From the NCBI RefSeq assembly GCF_001425305.1, contig NZ_LMEE01000001.1:1316183-1380182 (forward strand): a DNA stretch of 64,000 nt. The letters run 5' to 3'. Both the position numbers and the translations under genes were made by a program. Shown here one piece after another: positions 9,641 to 18,812 of the stretch. Every line of letters starts with the position of its first letter. Positions within the stretch are counted from its first letter, which is position 1. The DNA comes from Phenylobacterium sp. Root1290. Lineage in GTDB: Bacteria; Pseudomonadota; Alphaproteobacteria; Caulobacterales; Caulobacteraceae. The notes under the pieces were generated by a model that had not been told where the DNA came from, ran no database searches, and saw only the letters and a program-made list of their open reading frames with translations.

Positions 9641-11464
9641 ATGGCGGATTCAGCGGAAATCGCGGACGCAGCGACCACGGGACTGGGCTTCGACCCTGAA
9701 AAACTGCGTGAGAAATACCGTGCCGAGCGCGACAAACGCCTGCGCGCCGACGGCAACGAGCAGTATGTCGAGATCGCTGGCGACTTCGCCCGCTACCTGG
9801 ACGACCCCTATGTCGAGCCGGGCTACGCCCGCGCGCCGCTGACCGACGAGGTCGAGGTGGTCGTGATCGGCGGCGGCTTTGGCGGGCTGCTGGCCGCCGC
9901 GCGCCTGCGCGAAGCCGGCGTCAAGGATCTGCGCGTCATCGAAAAGGGCGGCGACTTCGGCGGCACCTGGTACTGGAATCGCTACCCCGGCGCGGCCTGC
10001 GACGTCGAAAGCTACGTCTACCTGCCGCTGTTGGAAGAGACCGGCTACATGCCGGTCGAGAAGTACACGCGCGCGCCGGAGATCTTGGCCCACAGCCGCG
10101 CGATCGCCCAGCAGTACGACCTCTATTCCAACGCCTGCCTGCAGACCGAGGTCACCGGCATGACCTGGGACGACGCCTCAGGCCGCTGGATCATCACCAC
10201 CAACCGCGGCGACGCCATGAAGGCCCGGTTCGTGACCATGGCCAACGGTCCGCTGCACCGGCCCAAGCTGCCCGGGATCCCAGGCGTCGACACCTTCAAG
10301 GGCCACACCTTCCACACCAGCCGCTGGGACTATGACTACACCGGCGGAGATTCGAACGGCGGCCTGACCGGCCTGGCCGGCAAGCGCGTCGGGATCATCG
10401 GCACCGGCGCCACGGCAGTGCAGTGCGTGCCGCACCTCGGCGCGGGCGCCCGCCACCTCTACGTCTTCCAGCGCACGCCCTCGTCGATCGACGTGCGCAA
10501 CAACCGCCCGACCGATCCTGCGTGGGCCGGCAGCCTGGCCCCGGGCTGGCAGCAAGCGCGGATGGACAACTTCAACACCCTGGTCACCGGCGGCTTCGCG
10601 CAGGAGGACCTGGTCAACGACGGCTGGACCGACATCATCCGCAACCTCGGCATGATCGCGCGCAACCGCAACGCCGCGGCCGGCGTGCAGGACCCAGGCG
10701 AACTGGTGCAGCTGGCCGACTTCCAGAAGATGGAGCAGATCCGCGGCCGCGTGGATTCGGTGATCCACGACCAAGCCACCGCCGAGGCCCTGAAGCCATA
10801 CTACAATCAGTTCTGCAAGCGCCCCTGTTTCCACGACGAGTATCTGGACACCTTCAATCGCCCGAACGTTACGCTGGTCGATACGCAAGGCCGCGGCGTC
10901 GAGGCGATCACCGAAAAGGGCGTGGTGGCCGGCGGCGTGGAGTACGAGCTCGACTGCCTGATCTTCGCGACCGGCTTCGAGGTCGGCACCTCCTACGCCC
11001 GCCGCGCCGGTTACGAAGTGGTCGGACGCGGCGGCGTCACCCTGACTGAAAAGTGGGCCGACGGCGTCGCCACGCTGCACGGCATGCACAGCCGCGCCTT
11101 CCCGAACTGCTTCATCATGAGCAACACCCAGTCGGGCTTCACGGTGAACTACCCGCACATGCTCAACGAGCAGGCCAAGCACATCGGCTACATCCTCCAG
11201 ACCTGCGCCGAGCGCGGCGTCACCGTGGTCGAGGCCTCGCAGGCGGCCGAGGACGAGTGGGTCGAGACGATCGTCTCCTCGGCCCTGCAGCGCGCCAAGT
11301 TCGCCGAGGAATGCACCCCCGGCTACTACAACAACGAGGGCCAACCCTCGGCCCTGGCCGCGCGCAACGGGCCCTACGGCAAGGGACCGATCGCTTTCGT
11401 GAAGATCCTGGAAGACTGGCGCGAAAACGGGACGTTGGCGGGGCTGGAGACCACCTCGCGCTAG
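9641..11464 (+). CDS. Baeyer-Villiger monooxygenase, long (cyclopentadecanone/steroid) type
   Basis: 607-residue flavoprotein that should insert an oxygen atom next to a ketone, using FAD, NADPH and O2. Seen: FAD-binding VVVIGGGFGGLLAAAR (about residues 73-88), the Baeyer-Villiger fingerprint FKGHTFHTSRWDY (219-231), and a second nucleotide motif GIIGTGATAVQ for NADPH near residue 250. An N-terminal extension of about 70 residues before the FAD motif makes it longer than cyclohexanone monooxygenases (about 540) and similar in length to cyclopentadecanone or steroid monooxygenases (about 600). ATG at 9641 has GGAGG 5 nt upstream. Divergent from an AraC regulator; followed by a DUF2267 gene and a TonB receptor, which may supply a hydrophobic substrate. 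Confidence 0.92.
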   Translation: MADSAEIADAATTGLGFDPEKLREKYRAERDKRLRADGNEQYVEIAGDFARYLDDPYVEPGYARAPLTDEVEVVVIGGGFGGLLAAARLREAGVKDLRVIEKGGDFGGTWYWNRYPGAACDVESYVYLPLLEETGYMPVEKYTRAPEILAHSRAIAQQYDLYSNACLQTEVTGMTWDDASGRWIITTNRGDAMKARFVTMANGPLHRPKLPGIPGVDTFKGHTFHTSRWDYDYTGGDSNGGLTGLAGKRVGIIGTGATAVQCVPHLGAGARHLYVFQRTPSSIDVRNNRPTDPAWAGSLAPGWQQARMDNFNTLVTGGFAQEDLVNDGWTDIIRNLGMIARNRNAAAGVQDPGELVQLADFQKMEQIRGRVDSVIHDQATAEALKPYYNQFCKRPCFHDEYLDTFNRPNVTLVDTQGRGVEAITEKGVVAGGVEYELDCLIFATGFEVGTSYARRAGYEVVGRGGVTLTEKWADGVATLHGMHSRAFPNCFIMSNTQSGFTVNYPHMLNEQAKHIGYILQTCAERGVTVVEASQAAEDEWVETIVSSALQRAKFAEECTPGYYNNEGQPSALAARNGPYGKGPIAFVKILEDWRENGTLAGLETTSR

Positions 11465-11546
11465 CGCGGATCACGAACGCGCGCAGGCTGGAACATCCAT
11501 CGGCGGCGGACGGTTGGCTGATCGTCCGCCACCGAAGGAGGCAGCC

Positions 11547-12044
11547 ATGAGCGTCAACGGCCTGGACGTCTTCGACAGGACCCTGCACACGACCAACGCC
11601 TGGCTCAAGGAGCTGTCCGAAGAGCTGGAGGTCGATCGGCACGCGGCCTGGAAAGTCCTCAGCGTCGTCCTGCACAAGCTTCGCGACCGCCTGCCGGTGG
11701 ACCTCTCGGCCCACCTCGGCTCGCAACTTCCGCTGCTGATCCGCGGCGTCTATTACGACCAGTACCAGCCGGCCAGGCAGCCCAGCCGCTGCAGCAGCCT
11801 GGACGAGTTCGTCGACGAGGTCGGCGAGTGGTTGACCGACGCCAAGAGCATCGATCCGCGCCGCGCCATCGAGGCGGTCTGCCACGTGCTGTCGCGCCAT
11901 CTGGCGCCCGGCCAGGTCGACAAGGTGCGGGCCAACCTGCCCAAGGCGCTGCGCGTGCTCTGGAGCGCGCCGGCCGAGACCCCGCCACGCCGCCGCCCGG
12001 TCAAGGCGGCGCAGGACGCCGCCGCCATGGCGACCGGCATCTAG
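11547..12044 (+). CDS. DUF2267 domain protein
   Basis: 165 residues. Residues 1-140 match the DUF2267 helical family: AWKVLSVVLHKLRDRLPVDLSAHLGSQLPLLIRGVYYDQY followed by a second half with AIEAVCHVLSRHLAPGQVDKVRANLPKALRVLW, two copies of the same helical fold. The family is cytosolic and of unknown function, often found near stress genes. ATG at 11547 has AGGAGG 6 nt upstream. The basic, proline-rich tail (TPPRRRPVKAA) looks flexible. It lies 82 bp after the monooxygenase on the same strand. Confidence 0.85.
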   Translation: MSVNGLDVFDRTLHTTNAWLKELSEELEVDRHAAWKVLSVVLHKLRDRLPVDLSAHLGSQLPLLIRGVYYDQYQPARQPSRCSSLDEFVDEVGEWLTDAKSIDPRRAIEAVCHVLSRHLAPGQVDKVRANLPKALRVLWSAPAETPPRRRPVKAAQDAAAMATGI

Positions 12045-12177
12045 GCGCCGCAGCCACAATGCGAGGCGTCGGCGCCACAGACGCGGCGTGTCGTATCGAT
12101 GACGCTTGGGTTACGCTTTCGCGACTCTCCTAAGCCCCCTAAAACGCAGCACAATCGCTGCTTGGGGGACCCAGCCA

Positions 12178-14418
12178 ATGACCATGCGTACGCGTTTCTT
12201 GAACAAGGCCGCGCACGCAGCGCTGGCCACCGCCGCCGGCCTGGCCGTCTTCGCGCCGGCCCAGGCCCTCGCCCAGGACACCGAACTGGGCGAAGTCGTC
12301 GTCACCGCCCAGAAGCGCTCGGAAAACCTCAATGACGTGCCGGTCTCGGTGACCGCCATCTCGGCCGAAAAGCTCGAGGTGCTCCAGTCTTCCGGCGGCG
12401 ACATCCGGGTGTTCTCGGCCCGCATCCCCAACGTGACGCTGGAATCCAGCTACGCCCGCATCTTCCCGCGGCCCTACATCCGCGGGCTCGGCAACACCGA
12501 TTTCGACTTCAACGCCTCGCAACCGGTCTCCTTCGTCTACGACGAGGTGGTGATGGAGAACCCGGTGCTGAAGAGCTTCCCGCTGTTCGACATCGAGCAG
12601 GTCGAGGCCCTGCGCGGCCCGCAAGGCACCCTGTTCGGACGCAATACGCCCGCCGGCGTCCTGAAGTTCGACTCGGCCAAGCCGACCCAGACCTTCGGCG
12701 GCTACGCCCAGGCCTCCTACGCCACCTTCGGCACCATCAACCTGCAGGGCGCGGTGTCCGGCCCGATCATCGACGGCGTGCTCGCCGGACGCCTGTCGGG
12801 CATCTACATGCACCGCGACGACTGGATCGATAACGGCTTCACCGGCAGGGACGACGTCACCGGCGGCTACGACCAGAGCGCCTTCCGCGGCCAGCTTCTG
12901 TTCACGCCGACCGAGGCGTTCAGCGCCCTCTTGAACCTGCACTACACCAAGCTCGACGGGTCGCCGCAGATCTTCCGCGCCAACATCATCCAGCAGGGGA
13001 CCAACGACTTCGTCCCCGGCTTCGACCGCGAGAAGATCTACCAGGACGCCCAGCCGCGCACCGGCCAGACCATGGAAGGCTCTGGCGCCAACGTGAAGCT
13101 GACCTACGATTTTGGCGAGGAAGGTCCGACCCTGACCTCGATCACCGCCTACGAACACGTGACCGCCTATTCGCGCGGCGACGTCGACGGCGGCTTCGGC
13201 GCGGTCTTCGCCCCGCCCTCGGGCCCGGGCCTGATCCCGTTCACGGCCGAGAGCGCCGACGGCGTGCCCTATCACGCCCAGTGGAGCCAGGAAGTCCGGC
13301 TGGCCGGCGACTACGCCGGGGTGAACTACACGGTCGGCGCCTTCTACTTCTTCGAAGATCTGAAGATCGACAGCATCAACTTCGACACCCTGGCCAATGG
13401 CGCCCGCAACGGCTTCGCCTACCAGCATCAGAAGACCAAGGCCTGGGCGCTATTCGCCAACGCCGACTACCAGCTGACCGACCAGCTGACCGTCGGCGGC
13501 GGCATCCGCTACTCCAACGACAAGAAGGAGTTCATCGCCCAGCAGACGCTGTCGCCGATCGGCCTGCCGCCGACCGCGATCCTGGCCGCCGATCCGGAAA
13601 GCGACGACGTCAGCTTCAACCTCAGCGCCACCTATGCGGTGAACGACGACGTCAACCTCTACGCCCGCATCGCCAAGGGCTACCGCGCCCCATCGATCCA
13701 GGGCCGGCTGCTGTTCGGCTCGACCATCTCGGTCGCCGACACCGAGACCCTGATGTCCTACGAGGCCGGCTTCAAGGCCGACCTGTTCGACCGCCGGGCC
13801 CGTGTCGACGCATCGGTCTACTACTACAAGGTCGACGACATGCAGCTGACCGCCGTCGGCGGCGGCGCCAACTTCAACCGCCTGGTCAACGCCCAGAACG
13901 CCGAGGGCTACGGCTTCGAGTTCAACGGCGAAGCCAACCCGATCGCGCATCTGCTGCTGACCGCGGGCCTGTCCTACAGCCACACCGAAATCAAGGATTC
14001 GGCCCTGGCCATTCAGCCGTGCGGCGCGCCCTGCACCGTGCTCGACCCTGCCGGTCTGCCCGGCACGGTGCTGGTCGACGGCAACAGCCTGCCCAACGCC
14101 CCGCGCTGGATCGCCAACATCACCGCCCGCTACGCCATCCCGTTCCGCGACGGCGAGTTCTACGCCTACACGGACTGGGCCTACCGCTCGAAGATCAACT
14201 TCTTCCTCTACCGCTCGGTCGAATTCACGGACGACAAGCTGCTCGAAGGCGGCCTGCGCCTGGGCTACGCCACCGACGACGGCAAGTGGGACGCGGCGGT
14301 GTTCGCCCGCAACATCACCGACGACGAGAGCCTGGAAGGCGGCATCGACTTCAACAACCTGACCGGCTTCGTGAACGACCCGCGCACCATCGGCGTCGAG
14401 CTGAAGACCCGGTTCTGA
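12178..14418 (+). CDS. TonB-dependent receptor
   Basis: 746-residue outer-membrane receptor. Signal peptide ends ...QALAQD, followed by TonB box GEVVVTAQKR, a plug with SVTAISAEKLEVLQ and VEALRGPQGTLFGRNTPAGV, and a beta barrel ending GVELKTRF. This subtype (VVVTAQKR..NDVPVSVTAI) is greatly expanded in Caulobacterales and sphingomonads and is often tied to uptake of hydrophobic or plant-derived organics rather than siderophores. ATG at 12178 has GGGGGA upstream. No Fur-like site was seen in front of it. Position downstream of the Baeyer-Villiger monooxygenase suggests, without proving, a shared ketone or terpenoid/steroid substrate. Confidence 0.9.
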   Translation: MTMRTRFLNKAAHAALATAAGLAVFAPAQALAQDTELGEVVVTAQKRSENLNDVPVSVTAISAEKLEVLQSSGGDIRVFSARIPNVTLESSYARIFPRPYIRGLGNTDFDFNASQPVSFVYDEVVMENPVLKSFPLFDIEQVEALRGPQGTLFGRNTPAGVLKFDSAKPTQTFGGYAQASYATFGTINLQGAVSGPIIDGVLAGRLSGIYMHRDDWIDNGFTGRDDVTGGYDQSAFRGQLLFTPTEAFSALLNLHYTKLDGSPQIFRANIIQQGTNDFVPGFDREKIYQDAQPRTGQTMEGSGANVKLTYDFGEEGPTLTSITAYEHVTAYSRGDVDGGFGAVFAPPSGPGLIPFTAESADGVPYHAQWSQEVRLAGDYAGVNYTVGAFYFFEDLKIDSINFDTLANGARNGFAYQHQKTKAWALFANADYQLTDQLTVGGGIRYSNDKKEFIAQQTLSPIGLPPTAILAADPESDDVSFNLSATYAVNDDVNLYARIAKGYRAPSIQGRLLFGSTISVADTETLMSYEAGFKADLFDRRARVDASVYYYKVDDMQLTAVGGGANFNRLVNAQNAEGYGFEFNGEANPIAHLLLTAGLSYSHTEIKDSALAIQPCGAPCTVLDPAGLPGTVLVDGNSLPNAPRWIANITARYAIPFRDGEFYAYTDWAYRSKINFFLYRSVEFTDDKLLEGGLRLGYATDDGKWDAAVFARNITDDESLEGGIDFNNLTGFVNDPRTIGVELKTRF

Positions 14419-14428
14419 TCGCGGTCGA

Positions 14429-14450
14429 GGCGAGGGGGCGACCCCTCGCC
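14429..14450 (+). terminator. hairpin after TonB receptor
   Basis: Perfect 9-bp stem GGCGAGGGG / CCCCTCGCC with GCGA (GNRA-type) loop, 10 nt past the receptor stop codon. There is no following T-run, so it may be a weak or factor-assisted terminator or an RNA-stabilising hairpin. Confidence 0.5.
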
Positions 14451-14490
14451 GCACCCAGATTGACGGAGCCTTAACTACGCTCAGGGGCAG

Positions 14491-15390
14491 ATGACGCGTC
14501 GAATTGGGAGCGCCGCCTTGAGCCTCAAACTTGTCGAACGGCCCGAGGGCTATTTCGAGATCGAACCTCGCCCGACCCCGGACGAGCTCGCCGCCTATTA
14601 TCGCGACAAGTACTTCGGCGCGACCGACGGGCGCACGCCCTACGCCCACGGCTACACGGCCGAAGAACTCGAGCACAAGCTGCTGCAGCCCGCCGAGACC
14701 GAGCAGGTCTGGGGCCGCGCGCCCGGCCGCCTGCTCGAGGTCGGCGTCGGCGAGGGCTTCACCCTCGACTACTTTTTGAAGCGCGGCTGGCAGGCCAAGG
14801 GCCTGGACTTCACCGACGACGGCGTCCGCGAGTTTCATCCGCACCTGGCCGAGCACCTGATGCTGGGCGACGCCTTCGCCCTGCTCGACGAGGAGATCGC
14901 CAAGAGCGAGGTCTACGATCTGGTGATCTGCAACAACGTCCTGGAACACGTCATCGACCCGATGGGCCTGCTGCAGCGGCTGCGCGCCATCGTCGCGCCG
15001 GGCGGCCTGCTGCGCGTCGCCGTGCCCAACGACGGCTCCTGGCTGCAGGACCAGATCGTCAAGCGCGAGCTGGCCGATCCGGAGTTCTGGCTCGCCGCCC
15101 CCGACCACCTCAACTACTTCAACACCGACACCCTGCCCCGCGCCCTGGCCGCCAACGGCTGGGAAGTGGTCGAGCACCTGGGCGAATTCCCCATCGACAT
15201 CTTCCTGCTCAATCCGGACACCGGCTACATGCGTGACCGCAGCAAGGGGCGGAACTGCCACTTCACCCGCGTCGCCTTCGAGATGGGCCTCTGGCGCGAG
15301 CGGTCTCTGGACGCGGTGATCGAGTTCCGGCGCGGCTGCGCGCGGGCCGGCGTCGGCCGCAATCAGACCGCCTACGCCCGGCCGGTCTAG
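14491..15390 (+). CDS. class I SAM-dependent methyltransferase (surface-sugar cluster)
   Basis: 299 residues. SAM-binding motif I LLEVGVGEGFTLDYFLKRGW (about residue 85) and post-motif VICNNVLEHVIDPMGLLQRLRAIVAPGGLLRVAVPN (about residues 148-182) identify a class I methyltransferase; the N-terminus YFEIEPRPTPDELAAYYRDKYFG is shared with methyltransferases encoded in polysaccharide and glycan clusters. Two starts are possible: ATG 14491, or TTG 14518, which has GGGAG 6 nt upstream and would begin with SLKLVERPEGYF. It opens a four-gene rightward set with the ATP-grasp, HAD and PseI-like genes, so a glycan or sugar acceptor is likely. Confidence 0.82.
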   Translation: MTRRIGSAALSLKLVERPEGYFEIEPRPTPDELAAYYRDKYFGATDGRTPYAHGYTAEELEHKLLQPAETEQVWGRAPGRLLEVGVGEGFTLDYFLKRGWQAKGLDFTDDGVREFHPHLAEHLMLGDAFALLDEEIAKSEVYDLVICNNVLEHVIDPMGLLQRLRAIVAPGGLLRVAVPNDGSWLQDQIVKRELADPEFWLAAPDHLNYFNTDTLPRALAANGWEVVEHLGEFPIDIFLLNPDTGYMRDRSKGRNCHFTRVAFEMGLWRERSLDAVIEFRRGCARAGVGRNQTAYARPV

Positions 15391-15411
15391 GCGCGGGATC
15401 GGCGGGCGGCG

Positions 15412-16359
15412 ATGAACGTCCTCATCCTCAGCGCCGCCGCCAAGGTCCTTCTGATCCAGGCGTTCCAGGCCGCCGCCCATCCGCTGGGCGGGCGGGTGCT
15501 GGCCGCGGACCTCGCCCGCGACAACGCCGCCCTGTTCGCCGCCGACCAGGCGCTGATCCTGCCGCGCAGCGACGACCCGAGCTTCGTGGAAGCACTTGCC
15601 CGGTCCTGCGCCCAGCACGCCGTCGGCCTGGTTGTTCCGACCCGCGACGGCGAACTGGCCATGCTCTCGTCGGCCCGCGAGCGCCTCGCCGCGCAAGGCG
15701 TCACCGTCCTGGCGCCCTCGCAGGACGCCCTGGCCGTCTGCCGCGACAAACGCCGCTTCAGCCAGGCCTGTCAGGACCTGGGCCTGCAAACGCCCCGGAC
15801 CTTCGCGCCCGGCGAGACCCCCGACCGCTTCCCGGTCTTCGTGCGCCCGGTGGACGGCGCCGGCGGCCGCGGCGCCCGCCGGGTCGACGGTCCCGCCGAC
15901 ATGCCGACTGGCGAGGACCTGCTGGTCCAGGCCTTCGACAGCGGCCCGGAGTTCACCATCGATGTGCTGATGAGCCTGGACGGGGCGCCGCTTCAGGCGG
16001 TGGCGCGCCGCCGGCTGCAGGTCCAAGGCGGCGAGGCGACCAAGTCGCGCACCGAGGACATTCCGGCCCTGGCCGACCGGGCGCTGAAGCTCTGCGCCGC
16101 CCTGGGCCTCGTCGGGCACAATGTCGTGCAGGCCTTCCACGACGAAGCGGGCACGCGATTCATCGAGATCAATCCGCGCTTTGGCGGCGCCTCGAACCTC
16201 TCGATCCACGCGGGCCTCGCCTCGCCCGAACGCATCCTGCAGATGGTGCGCGGCCAGGACGCCGAGGCCGCCCGCCCCCGCCCGATCGTCTATGGCCTGA
16301 CCATGCTGCGCTACGCCCAGGACCGCATCGTCACCGACGCGGAGCTGGCCGGCCTGTGA
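15412..16359 (+). CDS. ATP-grasp enzyme of surface-sugar cluster
   Basis: 315 residues with an ATP-grasp layout: pre-grasp domain MNVLILSAAAKVLLIQAF (1-100), the lid and lysine region CRDKRRFSQACQDLGLQTPRTF, VFVRPVDGAGGRGARRVDG, and the Mg/ATP-binding end HDEAGTRFIEINPRFGGASNLS (about residues 240-265). Such enzymes ligate a carboxylate to an amine or other nucleophile through an acyl phosphate; homologues in polysaccharide loci resemble the large chain of carbamoyl-phosphate synthase. The acceptor is unknown. The stop codon overlaps the GTG start of the HAD gene (GTGA at 16356), and the pair is probably translated together. Confidence 0.82.
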   Translation: MNVLILSAAAKVLLIQAFQAAAHPLGGRVLAADLARDNAALFAADQALILPRSDDPSFVEALARSCAQHAVGLVVPTRDGELAMLSSARERLAAQGVTVLAPSQDALAVCRDKRRFSQACQDLGLQTPRTFAPGETPDRFPVFVRPVDGAGGRGARRVDGPADMPTGEDLLVQAFDSGPEFTIDVLMSLDGAPLQAVARRRLQVQGGEATKSRTEDIPALADRALKLCAALGLVGHNVVQAFHDEAGTRFIEINPRFGGASNLSIHAGLASPERILQMVRGQDAEAARPRPIVYGLTMLRYAQDRIVTDAELAGL

Positions 16360-17042
16360 TCTCCACCCTGCTCATCGACCTGGACGACACGCTCTACGAC
16401 GAGCGGACCTACGTGCTGTCCGGCTTTCGGGCCGTCGCCGCCGACCTCGCGCGGCGACACCCGCGCCTTGACGAGGCCGCGCTCGCCGCCGGCATGGAGG
16501 CCGAGCTCGACGCCCATGGCCGCGGCCGCACCTTCGACGTCGTGCTGGCCCAGGCGGGCCTGCCGGCCACCCCGGCGCTGATCGCCGAACTGGTCGGCGT
16601 CTATCGCGACCACCGCCCGCAGATCGGCCTGTGGCCCGGCGTCGCCGACACCCTCGCCGCGCTCGCCAAGTCCTATCGGCTGGCCATCGTTACTGACGGC
16701 TTGGCGCTGATGCAGTCGCGCAAGGTCGAGGCGCTCGGCGTCGCCGATCTGGTCGACGAGGTGCTGCTCTGCTGGGAGCACGAGGCGCCCAAGCCCGATC
16801 CGGCCTGCTATCTTGAGGCGCTGCGCCGGCTCGACGCCTTCCCGGCCCAGGCCGTGGTGATCGGCGACAATCCCGGCCACGACATGGCCGCCGCCGCCGC
16901 CGTCGGCTGCCGCTCGGTGCGGGTGCGGACCGGCAAGTACGCGACCCAGGGCCACGGCGATTTCCCGCCCGACGCCGAGGTCGCAAGTTTCGTGGAGATC
17001 GCCCCGCTGCTGGCGCATCTCGAACCTGGAGGCGCCGCGTGA
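16356..17042 (+). CDS. HAD-superfamily hydrolase
   Basis: 228 residues, subfamily IA HAD phosphatase. Motif I is LLIDLDDTLYDE (nucleophile Asp near residue 8), motif II IVTDG, motif III/IV KPDPACYLEALRRL and VVIGDNPGHDMAAAAAVG. The four-helix cap region lies at about residues 17-90. Starts at GTG 16356 within the ATP-grasp stop and ends in GTGA overlapping the PseI-like gene, so three genes are tightly coupled. In this setting it may remove the phosphate from a nonulosonic-acid 9-phosphate or a sugar-phosphate precursor; that is inferred from neighbours. Confidence 0.85.
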   Translation: MISTLLIDLDDTLYDERTYVLSGFRAVAADLARRHPRLDEAALAAGMEAELDAHGRGRTFDVVLAQAGLPATPALIAELVGVYRDHRPQIGLWPGVADTLAALAKSYRLAIVTDGLALMQSRKVEALGVADLVDEVLLCWEHEAPKPDPACYLEALRRLDAFPAQAVVIGDNPGHDMAAAAAVGCRSVRVRTGKYATQGHGDFPPDAEVASFVEIAPLLAHLEPGGAA

Positions 17043-18091
17043 GCCAACCCATCGTCAGCATCGCCGGCCGCAAGATCGGGCCCGGTCATCCGCCCTACAT
17101 CGTGGCCGAGATGTCCGGGAACCATAACGGCGAGATCGAGCGCGCCCTGGCCCTGATCGACGCAGCCAAGGCGGCCGGCGCCGATGCGGTGAAGCTGCAG
17201 ACCTACACCGCCGACACCATCACCATCGACCATGACGGCCCCGGCTTCACGGTCCACGGAGGCCTCTGGGACGGACGGCGGCTCTACGACCTCTATGAGG
17301 AAGCCCACACCCCCTGGGACTGGCACGCGCGGCTGTTCGCCCATGCCCGGGAGATCGGCATCACCGTCTTCTCCTCGCCTTTCGATCCGACCGCCGTGGA
17401 TCTGCTCGAGAGCCTGGGCGCGCCAGCCTACAAGATCGCCTCGTTCGAGCTGGTGGACATCCCGCTCATCGAGCTTTGCGCGCGCACCGGCAAGCCGCTG
17501 ATCATGTCGACGGGCCTCGCCTCACCGGCCGAGATCGCCGAGGCGGTGGCCGCCGCGCGGGGCGCCGGAGCCAGCGAGATCATCGTGCTCCACTGCAACA
17601 GCGGCTATCCGACCCCGCCGTCGGACATGAACCTGCTGACCCTGCCGCATCTGGCCGCCCAGCACGGCGTCGTCACCGGTCTCTCCGACCACACCATGGG
17701 CGTCACCGCCTCGGTGGCGGCGGTGGCGCTCGGCGCCTGCTTCATCGAAAAGCACTTCACCCTCAGCCGCGCCGAGGGCGGGGTCGACTCCGACTTCTCG
17801 CTGGAGCCGGCCGAGCTGGAAAGGCTTGTGGTGGAGTGCCGCGACGCCTGGCTGGCGCTCGGCTCGGTGCGCTACGACGAGGCCCCGTCCGAGGCCTCCA
17901 GCCGCGACCACCGCCGCTCGCTCTATGTGGTCGCCGAGGTCGCCGCGGGCGAGGAACTTACCCCCGCCAACGTTCGCTCGATCCGCCCCGGCTTCGGCCT
18001 GCCGCCCAAGCACCTGCCGGAAATCCTGGGCCGCAAGGCGACCCGCGCCCTGCCCCGCGGCGCGCCGCTGGACTGGACGATGGTGGAGTAG
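17039..18091 (+). CDS. pseI: nonulosonic acid synthase, pseudaminic acid synthase (PseI/NeuB) type
   Basis: 350 residues. NeuB TIM-barrel domain (about residues 18-260) with YIVAEMSGNHNGEIERAL, ADAVKLQTYTADTITID, LYDLYEEAHTPWDWH, the active-site FSSPFDPTAVDLLE, and SDHTMG; C-terminal SAF (antifreeze-like) domain at about 290-345 (RRSLYVVAEVAAGEEL). The enzyme condenses phosphoenolpyruvate with a six-carbon diamino or N-acetyl sugar to give a nine-carbon nonulosonic acid used on flagellin or surface polysaccharide. The TPWDWH and LWDGRRLYDLY segments fit PseI rather than sialic acid synthase. GTG start at 17039 overlaps the HAD stop. Confidence 0.85.
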   Translation: MSQPIVSIAGRKIGPGHPPYIVAEMSGNHNGEIERALALIDAAKAAGADAVKLQTYTADTITIDHDGPGFTVHGGLWDGRRLYDLYEEAHTPWDWHARLFAHAREIGITVFSSPFDPTAVDLLESLGAPAYKIASFELVDIPLIELCARTGKPLIMSTGLASPAEIAEAVAAARGAGASEIIVLHCNSGYPTPPSDMNLLTLPHLAAQHGVVTGLSDHTMGVTASVAAVALGACFIEKHFTLSRAEGGVDSDFSLEPAELERLVVECRDAWLALGSVRYDEAPSEASSRDHRRSLYVVAEVAAGEELTPANVRSIRPGFGLPPKHLPEILGRKATRALPRGAPLDWTMVE

Positions 18092-18117
18092 GCGGCGGGC
18101 CAATCGACCCACCACCG

Positions 18118-18157
18118 TGTCATTCCGGTCTTCGGCTGCGCCGAAACCGGGATGACA
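18118..18157. repeat. intergenic palindrome, GTCATCCCGG family
   Basis: Inverted repeat TGTCATTCCGGT / ACCGGGATGACA with inner TTCGGC/GCCGAA arms, between the convergent PseI-like and methyltransferase genes; it can fold on both strands and may terminate both transcripts. Same family as copies at 36504, 40979, 41081, 48490, 50626 and 57546. Confidence 0.8.
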
Positions 18158-18170
18158 CCGCTCTCTAAGG

Positions 18171-18803
18171 CTAGCCCTTCCGGAACAGCCACCAGGTCGC
18201 ATCGTCCAGGCCCGTCGCGCGCTTCCAGAAGAAGCCGTAGTCCACCAGCTGCAGGTCCGGGAAGCGGTCCATGTAGAGGCCGCCGAAGTCGTTCTTGAAC
18301 AGCAGGCCCTCGTGGCCGCGATAGCTCAGCGTCTCGGGCCGCGGCGAGAAGTACTCGGCGCACAGCACGTACTTCGACGACACCCGGTGAATCTCGTCCA
18401 TCGTCGCTGGCAGCCGCGAAGGATCCACATGGATCAGCACGCCCGTGGTGAAGGCCATCTCCACCGCACCGTCGGCCAACGGGATCTTGTCGCCGAAGCC
18501 TTCGTACAGCCGCTCGGCGGGCAGGATGCCGTCGGCCAGCACCCGCGCCCGCGCCGTGGCGTTCGGTTCGATAGCCGACAGTTCGGCCCCCAGCAGCCGC
18601 GGCATGACCCGCAGGTTGAGGCCAAGGTTGCAGCCGACCTCCAGGATGGTCTTGGGCGGATCGCCCGCGAAGGCCTGGGCGAAGCGGCCCCACATGAAGG
18701 TGCGCGCGCGCAGCGCCTCGTCGGAGGCGACGTTGCGCTCGGTATATTCGGCGCCGAAATCTCCCGCCCAGGCGGACTTCGGGTCGGCGGTGGCGCCAGT
18801 CAT
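18171..18803 (-). CDS. pseudaminic acid biosynthesis-associated methylase-type methyltransferase
   Basis: 210 residues. SAM motif I is ILEVGCNLGLNLRVMPRLLG (about residue 53), then LSAIEPNATARARV, and AFTTGVLIHVDPSRLPATMDEIHRVSSKYVLCAEYF. The opening WAGDFGAEYTERNV and the end (DLQLVDYGFFWKR..DDATWWLFRK) match the TIGR03587 group found next to pseudaminic-acid genes. The chemical role of that group is not established; it may methylate a sugar or a carrier. It is 9 bp downstream of the SpsF-like gene on the minus strand, so the two form an operon facing the PseI-like gene set. Confidence 0.83.
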   Translation of the reverse strand: MTGATADPKSAWAGDFGAEYTERNVASDEALRARTFMWGRFAQAFAGDPPKTILEVGCNLGLNLRVMPRLLGAELSAIEPNATARARVLADGILPAERLYEGFGDKIPLADGAVEMAFTTGVLIHVDPSRLPATMDEIHRVSSKYVLCAEYFSPRPETLSYRGHEGLLFKNDFGGLYMDRFPDLQLVDYGFFWKRATGLDDATWWLFRKG

Positions 18804-18812
18804 GGGAGGCTC

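Noticed and set aside
14418-14490. Riboswitch before the methyltransferase
   Set aside because: The spacer is short and holds only a simple hairpin that fits the preceding gene's end.
13450-16209. 919-codon open frame on the minus strand
   Set aside because: Lies opposite the TonB receptor, methyltransferase and ATP-grasp genes, has no family signature, and is dominated by Ala/Gly/Arg/Val and His; a GC-rich antisense shadow.
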